From Kitasatospora sp. CB01950 (GTDB lineage Bacteria > Actinomycetota > Actinomycetes > Streptomycetales > Streptomycetaceae), in the NCBI RefSeq assembly GCF_001905465.1, contig NZ_LISX01000018.1:51604-115603 (forward strand): DNA of 64,000 nt, read 5' to 3'. The notes under the pieces are model-generated. The model searched no databases. It worked only from the letters and a program-made list of their open reading frames with translations, and was not told the origin of the DNA. Below, in pieces: positions 53,651 through 60,633 of this stretch. Positions within the stretch are counted from its first letter, which is position 1, and each line of letters opens with the position of its first letter. The translations under genes and the position numbers were made by a program.

Positions 53651-54286
53651 GTGAGAATCAGCATCGGCGGCGAGCGGGTGGAGGTGCACGACGACCTCGC
53701 CCGGGCGCTGCTCGCGGCCCTGCGCGGGGAGCGGTTGGTGGAGCCGCCGCAGGCCTCCGCTTTCGACGACCTGACCGCCCTGGTTGCCTGCATCAGCCGC
53801 GTCACCCAGCACCTGAACGTGGTCAAGGAGCTGGCCATGTCCCGAGCGGACGCCAGCGACAGCTACTCCAACCGGCGCGCCCTGGGCATCGCGGCCGCCA
53901 TGGCCCCCTCCCAGCTCGGCCGGGTCCTGGAGGGCCACGGGCTCCCGCGCGACCGCCGCGCCGGCGGCGTGGACCTGGCCGTGGCGTTCCGCACCACCGA
54001 TGACGGCGTGCTGTACCTGGCCGCCGAGCAGGACGTGGCCGGTCTGCCCTCGTTCACCCTGCCGTTCAACCCCGCGCAGGGTGTGGTGAAGCCGACGGAG
54101 TTCGCCGGCCGGGAGCTCGAGTTCTACTACCGGCCCCAGGTCCCGATCGCGGTGGCCGACCTCGGACGGACCGCCGGCTACACCCTGCGCCCCGACCAGG
54201 GCCCGATCGCCTGCCTCACCGAGCGTGTCTTCGACGCCCTGTTCGGGGACCCACGGATCGACCCGACCCGACCCAACGGACGCTGA
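53651..54286 (+). CDS. 211-aa protein upstream of tap
   Basis: GTG 53651; the Shine-Dalgarno is weak (GGGAGTTG). The product begins MRISIGGERVEVHDDLARAL LAALRGERLV. A helical region (LVACISRVTQHLNVVKELAM) is followed by a beta-rich half (AVAFRTTDDGVLYLAAEQDV, RELEFYYRPQVPIAVADLGR). It is 14 bases before tap and in the same transcript, but I do not recognise the family. A role in telomere replication is inferred from position only. Confidence 0.6.
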   Translation: MRISIGGERVEVHDDLARALLAALRGERLVEPPQASAFDDLTALVACISRVTQHLNVVKELAMSRADASDSYSNRRALGIAAAMAPSQLGRVLEGHGLPRDRRAGGVDLAVAFRTTDDGVLYLAAEQDVAGLPSFTLPFNPAQGVVKPTEFAGRELEFYYRPQVPIAVADLGRTAGYTLRPDQGPIACLTERVFDALFGDPRIDPTRPNGR

Positions 54287-54300
54287 GGAGACCGGCCCTG

Positions 54301-56829
54301 ATGTCGGATGACCTGTTCGACTCCGTGGATGCCCTGCTGGCGGCCGTGAACACCGGCCTGCCGCTCCCGGCTGAGCGGGCGCGGCTGCGTCTGGCGGCCG
54401 GGCTGACGCCCGCGCAGATCGCGGCGGCTCTGCGGGTGAACTCGACCCAGGTGAAGGGCTGGGAGGACGGGTCCGCCGTCCCGGGCCCGGACATCGCTCC
54501 GGCCTACGGGAGGCTCCTCGCGGGCCTGGCGGAGCGCTTCCCCGCGCCCGAGCAGCCCGCCGCCGCATCGTCCCCGGCCGTGCCGCAGGCGTTCACGGCG
54601 CCGGCGCCGCCCCAGGAGGCCGCTGACGGCCTGGTGGTCCCGCTGCTCGACCAGAACCCGGACGGCTCGCTGGTGATGGGCCCAGCCGCGCCGTGCGTGC
54701 AGTGCGGCCAGCCCTCCGTCTACCGCGCCCAGGGCCGCCCGATGCACCTGGGTGGGTTCTGCCGCCCCGCTGCTCCGGCGCCCGAGGCCGCTGCGGTGGT
54801 CACCCAGCAGCCGGCCCCGGCGGACCAGGCTCCGGCCGCCCCGGCGGACCAGGCTCCGGCCGCCCCGGTGGCCCCGGCGCCGGTTGCCGTCCCGGCCGCG
54901 CCCACAGCTGCTCCTGTTCCGACGCCGGTGCGGCCCGCGCCTCCCGCGTCCCCGGCCTTGCCGGCCAGGCCGAGCCCGGCGGCCGCGCGTCCCCACGCTC
55001 GCCCGGCCCGTACGACTCCGGCGCGCCTGCCCAGTCCGGCCGCCTCGGCTGCTGCTGCGCGGTGGTGGCCGGCGGTCGCGCTGGACGTCGCCCAGGATGG
55101 CGGCTGGGTGCTGGACGTCCCTCAGGTCCCGGCTCCGGCCGGTACCAAGCTGCCCGACTGGTTCGCGTGGCTGGGTACCGGGCTGCCGCTGCGAGTCGAG
55201 CGGGCCCACCCGGCCGGACGCGGCGGTGATGGCATGGTCTGCCTGACTGCTGGTGCGCTCAAGCAGCTCGGCCTGCCCGCGACCCTGCCTGGCACCGATA
55301 AGGCCCTGACCGCGCTGCACACCAAGCTCGCGAAGGCCGCCGCCGCGGTGGGCATGGAGCTCTCCGAGCAGCTCGGCCCGTCCTTCCACGTCTTCCGCCG
55401 GGCCGGGTCTGCCGGCGGACCGAAGACCTCGGTGCGGATCACCGTCGCGCCGTGGCTGGGCCAGGGCGACGGTCGCCAGCAGGCCGTCAGCGCCCTCGCG
55501 GGCCCGCTGGCCACCGCCCCCGACGGCACCCGGGACGGGCTCACCCTGGCCCGCCGCTACCGCGCGTTCACCGCCGACCTCGGTGTCGCCCCCGGCGCGA
55601 CGACCGCCTCGACCGCGATGCTGCTCCTGGACGCGGTGCGCCCGCGCGTGGAGTGGACCAAGGACCAGGCGACGGGGGAGTGGTCCTCGCACCTGCGCGA
55701 GGGCGCCCTGCCCAGCGGCGACCTGTGCGTGCCGCCGGCCGCCGGGGCCCGCCACCCGCTCACCCGCGAACTCCTGGCCAAGGGCGAGGCGGTGTGCGAG
55801 GAGGAGGACTACAAGTGGTGGGCCCGCGAGCTCACCGAGCAGGAGGCCCGGCGTCCGTGGGCGGTCGCGGTCGACGTCTGCGCCAGCTACCTGTCCGTCA
55901 CCGACTCCCTGCGCCTGCCCATCGGCCCGTACCGGTACGTGGAGAACCCGGCCTGGGACGGCAAGACCGCCGGCCTGTGGTGGGCGGATTTCACCACCAC
56001 CGAGACCGACCCCCTGCTGCCGCACCCGGCCACCTTCCACGGCCAGCCCCCGACCGGACCCGGCTGGTATGCCACCGTGACGGTCGCCTACATGGCCACC
56101 ACCTACGGCTTCGACCCGGCCACCATCACCGCCGCCTACCTGTCCACCCACACCGCCCCGCTCCTCAAGGAATGGACCGGCCGCATCCGTGCCGGATACA
56201 AGCGCACCTACGCCGACCTCGGCCTGACCGACGGCCAGACCCCCGCCGAGTTCCTGGCCGCCTACGCCGTCCACAAGGACACCGGCACCGACCCGGTCCG
56301 CGCGGACGCCCTGGTCCTCGCCGGCACCTACAAGAACGTCTACAAGGGCGGGATCGGCAAATGGGCCGACTCCGCACGCCACCTGGACGACCAGGTGTGG
56401 CTGGAGAAGGTCGCCGCCTCCTGGTCCTACGACCCCGCGCTGCGCTTCCACGTCATCGCCGCCGCCCGCATCGCCGCCCACCGCCGCCTGCGCAAAACCT
56501 GGCTGCTCACCGGCCGTGCCCCCTTCGCCGTCAACGTGGACAGCTACCTGTACGCCGCCGACGCCCCCTCCCCGCTGGAGCTGCTCCCGGTCAAGGACGA
56601 CGGCACCCCGGTCCCCGGCGCGCTGCGCCTGGGCATCGCGCCGGGCAGCCACAAGCACGAGTCCTCGATCCCGCTGGCGGCCGTGGTCGAGGCGATGGAG
56701 CGCCGGGAGCACCCCTCCAAGCTGGTCCACCACTACGCCACCGACGGCACCGCGATCGGCCCGGAGCAGACCGGTGCCGACGGCGGGATTGCTGGCACCG
56801 ACAACGACGATGAGGAAGGCGGGAACTGA
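54301..56829 (+). CDS. tap: telomere-associated protein Tap
   Basis: 842 aa from ATG 54301 after GAGGAG. The N-terminus has an XRE-like HTH (LTPAQIAAALRVNSTQVKGW), a Cys cluster (CVQCGQPSVY ... GGFC), and an Ala/Pro-rich linker to about residue 240. The large C-terminal domain carries family-B polymerase-like motifs: A, WAVAVDVCASYLSVTDSLRL (Asp525); B, TYKNVYKGGIGKW; C, AVNVDSYLYAAD (Asp747). Tap binds telomere DNA, recruits Tpg, and has been reported to add nucleotides to terminal proteins. It overlaps tpg by one base. The assignment is strong because of the partner and the gene order. Confidence 0.85.
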   Translation: MSDDLFDSVDALLAAVNTGLPLPAERARLRLAAGLTPAQIAAALRVNSTQVKGWEDGSAVPGPDIAPAYGRLLAGLAERFPAPEQPAAASSPAVPQAFTAPAPPQEAADGLVVPLLDQNPDGSLVMGPAAPCVQCGQPSVYRAQGRPMHLGGFCRPAAPAPEAAAVVTQQPAPADQAPAAPADQAPAAPVAPAPVAVPAAPTAAPVPTPVRPAPPASPALPARPSPAAARPHARPARTTPARLPSPAASAAAARWWPAVALDVAQDGGWVLDVPQVPAPAGTKLPDWFAWLGTGLPLRVERAHPAGRGGDGMVCLTAGALKQLGLPATLPGTDKALTALHTKLAKAAAAVGMELSEQLGPSFHVFRRAGSAGGPKTSVRITVAPWLGQGDGRQQAVSALAGPLATAPDGTRDGLTLARRYRAFTADLGVAPGATTASTAMLLLDAVRPRVEWTKDQATGEWSSHLREGALPSGDLCVPPAAGARHPLTRELLAKGEAVCEEEDYKWWARELTEQEARRPWAVAVDVCASYLSVTDSLRLPIGPYRYVENPAWDGKTAGLWWADFTTTETDPLLPHPATFHGQPPTGPGWYATVTVAYMATTYGFDPATITAAYLSTHTAPLLKEWTGRIRAGYKRTYADLGLTDGQTPAEFLAAYAVHKDTGTDPVRADALVLAGTYKNVYKGGIGKWADSARHLDDQVWLEKVAASWSYDPALRFHVIAAARIAAHRRLRKTWLLTGRAPFAVNVDSYLYAADAPSPLELLPVKDDGTPVPGALRLGIAPGSHKHESSIPLAAVVEAMERREHPSKLVHHYATDGTAIGPEQTGADGGIAGTDNDDEEGGN

Positions 56830-57380
56830 TGGCGGGCAAGGGGTTGTTCGGCCGGGTGCGCGAGGCCATGTTCCCCTCCCGGAAGGCGCCGGTGCAGCCC
56901 ACGACGCAGGCCGGGCAGGTGCGGGAGCGCAAGTACGGCGGGAACACCAAGGCCATGGCCGCCGCCTACGGCGTCGCGCCGCGCACCGTGCTGCGCTGGA
57001 TCGACGGCACCCGCCACCCAACCAAGCAGCAGCACGTCGACCAGCTCCAGCGCGAAGCCGTCGACGTGCAGACCACCGAGCGCGGCCGGGAGCGCAAGGC
57101 CAAGCAGCTGGCCCAGCGCGGCACCGTCTCCGGGATCGGGGCCCGGGTCGGCCGCGCCGTCAGCTTCGAGATCCGCGGCTCGGACGCCGTCCGGGCCCGC
57201 GACATCCACCTGAACCTGTCGGGCGAGCAGGCCGCCGCCCTGGCTCTCGCCGAGGACGAGGGCGAGGTACGGCAGATCGTCGGCCAGGCCCTCGCGGACT
57301 ACTTCAACGGCGGCGCCGGCTACGGCGGCTTCACCGCCGACGACTTCGACTTCGACCCCAACGACTTCGACCTGAACTGA
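56829..57380 (+). CDS. tpg: terminal protein Tpg
   Basis: 183 aa, the normal Tpg length. The N-terminus has an HTH (NTKAMAAAYGVAPRTVLRWI then DGTRHPTKQQHVDQLQREAV), the middle is basic, and the C-terminus is acidic (GGFTADDFDFDPNDFDLN), as in known Tpg proteins. Tpg is attached covalently to the 5' ends of streptomycete linear DNA through a Ser/Thr-type hydroxyl and primes telomere fill-in. It is coupled to tap (one-base overlap). Confidence 0.88.
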   Translation: MAGKGLFGRVREAMFPSRKAPVQPTTQAGQVRERKYGGNTKAMAAAYGVAPRTVLRWIDGTRHPTKQQHVDQLQREAVDVQTTERGRERKAKQLAQRGTVSGIGARVGRAVSFEIRGSDAVRARDIHLNLSGEQAAALALAEDEGEVRQIVGQALADYFNGGAGYGGFTADDFDFDPNDFDLN

Positions 57381-57564
57381 CGGCTGGCAGCACCGGAGCG
57401 TCGCCCTTCATGGGGCACTTTCCGCTTCCTTGTACCAGAAACCTGTTATCAGTCTAAGAGCACCTGGACGGCGCGAGGGCGGTAGCACGGGGAAGACCTT
57501 CAGGCGACCGGCAGAGGCGCATCCAGCAGCCAGATTAGGCGAGAATTTGGGAAGCCAATCGCAC

Positions 57565-58659
57565 CTATTTGAGCGCCTTAACTCGCAGAGTCGTCTCCAT
57601 CATGACTTTATCCAATGCGTTTTTCCCGTACCCCACGAGCAACTGATACCTGTTAGGGTCGTAAACAGCTGGTGGCTCCGGCTGTGAAAAGTCGAAAACC
57701 GTGAAGTCCTCCTCGAGGAGCTTGGCGAGGGCAGCCTCATGCTCTGCCGCGCTCTGCTCGCTGACGGCCGTCGGCGCCTCCTTCTTCTGCTGCTCCGGCT
57801 TCACCGCGTCGCGGACGAGACCGAAGTCCCGCAGTCGGGCGCAGCCGTCCTCCCAGGAGTCGCGGCGCAGGCCCATCCGGCCGCGGCGGGCGGCGTACAG
57901 GTACACACCTTCGTCACGGTGCCTGTCCGGGTACTGATAGAAGAGCGACATCAGGATCAGCCACACCGAGATCTCCGCATCGCTCAGCACGTGGATCCAG
58001 CCGTTCAGGAAGAAACCGACCGGGACCGCGAACGTCGTGCCGTACTGCGCGTACGGCACGGAGTACGGCTCCAGCGTCTCCAGCCGACCCTTGCCCAGTT
58101 CGTTCAGCAACATGAACTGCTTGTAGTCCCAGGCGTTGCCCTTTCTCGGCATCGACACCAATGCCTGCGAGCTCTCCGAGCCCGACATCAACTCGTCCTG
58201 CGCACCGATGCCCTCCAGCGTCCGCAGGGCTGACTTCACCTGAATCAGGCGCTGGTTTGCCAGCGTCCGCCCCTGCTTGGTGTCCGGCAGGTACTTCTTG
58301 GCCTGGGTGCTGTAGGGCCCGTCGATCGCAACCAGATCCGCCCAGGAGTCTGGCCCGGACAACGGCCGGCCGCTGATCCACTTCTGGCCGGCTTCCAAGC
58401 GACACTGCGCCTCGAAGATCGCCAAGAGGTAGAACCGGAGCGCGAGTCCACGCGGCCGGATCAGCTGGGTCAGCACCGGCTGCCTCTTGTCCTGGCCTGG
58501 CAGCTCCAGGAGACCAATGCGGAATCGGATGTGCTTCGGCTGCCTTCCGGTACTCCACACCTCGTGCAGAGCCGCGTTTGCACGCCTGACCGTCTTGGAC
58601 GCCTGTAGTTCTCCTAGTCGACGGGCACGCCGTTCGGTCCTCTTGAGCTCGCTGCTCAT
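57565..58659 (-). CDS. winged-helix Rep-like protein, module 2
   Basis: ATG 58659 after GAGGG gives 364 aa. Paralogue of the protein at 51714-52760, with the shared winged-helix-like blocks (RGLALRFYLLAIFEAQCRLE, VGFFLNGWIHVLSDAEISVW) and a basic N-terminus (SSELKRTERRARRLGELQAS). Tandem 14-bp repeats and an AT-rich patch lie just upstream. Being the second copy around tap-tpg, it is probably a replication initiator or regulator. Confidence 0.6.
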   Translation of the reverse strand: MSSELKRTERRARRLGELQASKTVRRANAALHEVWSTGRQPKHIRFRIGLLELPGQDKRQPVLTQLIRPRGLALRFYLLAIFEAQCRLEAGQKWISGRPLSGPDSWADLVAIDGPYSTQAKKYLPDTKQGRTLANQRLIQVKSALRTLEGIGAQDELMSGSESSQALVSMPRKGNAWDYKQFMLLNELGKGRLETLEPYSVPYAQYGTTFAVPVGFFLNGWIHVLSDAEISVWLILMSLFYQYPDRHRDEGVYLYAARRGRMGLRRDSWEDGCARLRDFGLVRDAVKPEQQKKEAPTAVSEQSAAEHEAALAKLLEEDFTVFDFSQPEPPAVYDPNRYQLLVGYGKNALDKVMMETTLRVKALK

Positions 58660-58666
58660 GCCACCC

Positions 58667-58730
58667 TCAACGTTCTGTCCCCAACGTTCTGACCCTCACA
58701 TAAGTCTAATTAGGAATCTAAAGACTCTAC
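58667..58730. repeat. tandem 14-bp repeats and AT-rich patch upstream of module-2 Rep
   Basis: The 14-mer with core CAACGTTCTG occurs twice back to back (58667-58680, 58681-58694; 12 of 14 match). An AT-rich run follows with AGTCT and AGACT as an inverted pair around AATTAGGAATCTAA. TAAGTCTAATTAGG resembles the TAAGTTAATAGG in the module-1 spacer. Confidence 0.65.
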
Positions 58731-58826
58731 TGTGCGGGTCAAAGCGTTGCTGGCGGGTCGTCAGGTGGCCTGTGCCTCGGCCGCAGACTGGATCCACGAC
58801 CTGGTCCGAAGGGTCGGGTGGCCAGC

Positions 58827-58868
58827 CGTTCGCGGGAACGCGAACGGCCCCGGGGGCAACCGGGGCCG
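58827..58868 (+). promoter_or_regulatory. two leader hairpins before the module-2 membrane peptide
   Basis: 58827-58846 is an 8-bp stem (CGTTCGCG) closed by a GGAA (GNRA-type) tetraloop. 58845-58868 is a 9-bp stem (CGGCCCCGG) with a six-base loop. The two overlap by two bases. A ribosome site follows inside GTTAGGAGCCTAAC (58884-58897). This parallels module 1. Confidence 0.5.
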
Positions 58869-58902
58869 CTCTCAGGTACAACCGTTAGGAGCCTAACCCG
58901 CG

Positions 58903-59082
58903 ATGAGCAACAAGCAGACCGAGCAGGGAACGCCCGAGCCCGAGCGGCTCTCGCAGCGCTGGGCGCTGATCCTGTCGGCGGCGGGGGGCGTCGGCGTCAT
59001 CGGCTTCATCGCCGGGGGCCCGATCGTGGGCCTCGGCGCGGTCGCGGCGACCATCACCTTGCTGCACACCGTGATGGCCTAG
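58903..59082 (+). CDS. 59-aa membrane peptide, module 2
   Basis: ATG 58903 (MSNKQTEQGTPEPERLSQR) leads to two hydrophobic stretches (WALILSAAGGVGVIGFIAGG then PIVGLGAVAATITLLHTVMA), so one or two membrane helices. The ribosome site GGAG is within a palindrome. It diverges from the module-2 Rep-like gene as the 83-aa peptide does in module 1. Too short for standard calling, but the frame, start and context support it. Confidence 0.6.
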   Translation: MSNKQTEQGTPEPERLSQRWALILSAAGGVGVIGFIAGGPIVGLGAVAATITLLHTVMA

Positions 59083-59178
59083 AACTGGGGCTGGGGAGGC
59101 CGGATCCGGCCCGTTGCGCAGCACGGAGGTGGTGCGCAACGGTACGCTCCGGCCACCCTCTCGGTGAAGGAGTTGCCG

Positions 59179-59499
59179 ATGCTGAAGAAGCCTGGCCTCA
59201 CCCACGACGAGCACGTCCAGCTCGGGCAGGTCCTCGCGGGAATCCGCAACCAGCTCGGCCACGAGCGCACCGCCCTGCTGAACGCCTACCCACAGACCGG
59301 CACGAAGTCGGCCCCGGCTCATCAGCTCCGGGTCGCGATCGACGCGCTCGACAAGGCCCGGTACGCGCTGGAGAACGCCGCCTTCGCCGAGCACCCGGAG
59401 GAGGCATCGAAGGCGGACTACTTCCCGCCGACAGAGTGTCGCGCGGTGGTCGTGCTGCCGGAGCAGTCCGCCGGAGCCCAGCCGGTGCTGCCGACCTAA
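59179..59499 (+). CDS. hypothetical protein, 106 aa
   Basis: ATG 59179 is preceded by AAGGAG at six bases. The product begins MLKKPGLTHDEHVQLGQVLA and continues as a helical region (GIRNQLGHERTALLNAYPQT then HQLRVAIDALDKARYALENA). It looks like a small helical bundle. It lies between the module-2 peptide and the convergent PIN-protein gene. Function unknown. Confidence 0.65.
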   Translation: MLKKPGLTHDEHVQLGQVLAGIRNQLGHERTALLNAYPQTGTKSAPAHQLRVAIDALDKARYALENAAFAEHPEEASKADYFPPTECRAVVVLPEQSAGAQPVLPT

Positions 59500-59601
59500 T
59501 CCGCTGGCGGCCGGTCAACGAGACGAAGGCGGGCTGGCTCGGTTCGACATCACAGCTACCGAACCGAGCCGACCGCGCATCCTCCCACCTGCGGAAAGCG
59601 G

Positions 59602-60546
59602 TCAAGAGCCCTCAGCGGGCATCTCGGCCGGTCCGGCCCCCTCACGCTCCTCACGCTTCTGGCGCCGCTGTGCCCGTCGGCTCGTGCCCGCGGCTTCTTC
59701 GGTCGGCTCGTCCTCCAGAGGCCTGGTCAGCTTGCGGACAATCAGCATGGCCTGCCGGCCGCGCATGGACATCCCGGTGTCGTACGTGAACAGCGTGGTG
59801 TCGCCTGCCAGCGGTTCGAACGCGGCGGTCCGATCGACGATCTCGTCGTCCGCGTCCGGCAGCCGGACGTGGCCCCGCGGATCGTAGAGGATCTCCATAC
59901 TCACCCTTCCGCCGAAGTCGCCCCCCTTCTGCAGCAGCCCGTACTGGCGGCGGGGGGACGGGAAGAGCCGGTCGATCACGGCCAGCGAGTAGCCGGCGCG
60001 CCAGCGGGTGTCCCTGTTGCTGGACTCCTTCAAGCGGTCCAGCTCGTCCAGGACGACCATCGGCACCACCAGGTTCAGCTGGGCGTCGTGGTCGTCCACC
60101 AGCTTCCCGAAGTCGATCTCTTCGAGCTTCTCCGGGTGCTTGATGTAGACGGTCGTGTCAAAGACGAGGTTCGACACTCCGATGAGCCGGTCCGCGATGG
60201 CCATCTGGAGCGTGGCCACCGCGGTCTCGAAGGCCTTCGCGCGCTGCCGCAGCTCCAGATGGATCAGCCCGTTGGAGAACCGGGCCGTGTCCGGCGCCGC
60301 CAGGACGGCGATGTTGGACATGATCTGCTCGTGACGGCGGGTCAGCACCAGACGGTCGATGTCCTGGGGGCTTATCTGGCCGTCCAGCAGCTCGACGGCG
60401 TCGTTCGCCCACTCCAGGTACTTCAGCGCGAGCTCCAGCGTCTCCCTGGGGCCGCTGGTCCATAGGTTCCCGACCGTGGTTGCGAGTGATCGCAGGGATT
60501 CGAGCAGGTTCTCCCTGTTGGTGCCTGGGAGTGGCGAGATCAGCAT
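59602..60546 (-). CDS. PIN-domain protein, 314 aa
   Basis: The N-terminal half is helical (LALKYLEWANDAVELLDGQI, SNGLIHLELRQRAKAFETAV). The C-terminal half is a PIN nuclease: LVFDTTVYIKHPEKLEEIDF (Asp), VVPMVVLDELDRLKESSNRD (Glu-Asp), VRLPDADDEIVDRTAAFEPL and TTLFTYDTGMSMRGR (Asp). These are the acidic residues of a Mg-dependent RNase. Larger than a VapC toxin, and with no antitoxin gene adjacent. Its position beside the telomeric helicase suggests a shared role. Confidence 0.8.
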   Translation of the reverse strand: MLISPLPGTNRENLLESLRSLATTVGNLWTSGPRETLELALKYLEWANDAVELLDGQISPQDIDRLVLTRRHEQIMSNIAVLAAPDTARFSNGLIHLELRQRAKAFETAVATLQMAIADRLIGVSNLVFDTTVYIKHPEKLEEIDFGKLVDDHDAQLNLVVPMVVLDELDRLKESSNRDTRWRAGYSLAVIDRLFPSPRRQYGLLQKGGDFGGRVSMEILYDPRGHVRLPDADDEIVDRTAAFEPLAGDTTLFTYDTGMSMRGRQAMLIVRKLTRPLEDEPTEEAAGTSRRAQRRQKREEREGAGPAEMPAEGS

Positions 60547-60633
60547 CCCAGGATCATCCCAACCGCGGTACTGTCCGGCATCCGGTTCTCCCGAACCAGG
60601 TGGTGCGCCCTATGGCCTTGCGGCCCGTGCCGT

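Noticed and set aside
54178..57021. 947-aa minus-strand frame opposite tap
   Set aside because: Low-complexity Gly/Arg/Val text; tap and tpg on the plus strand have clear motifs and starts.
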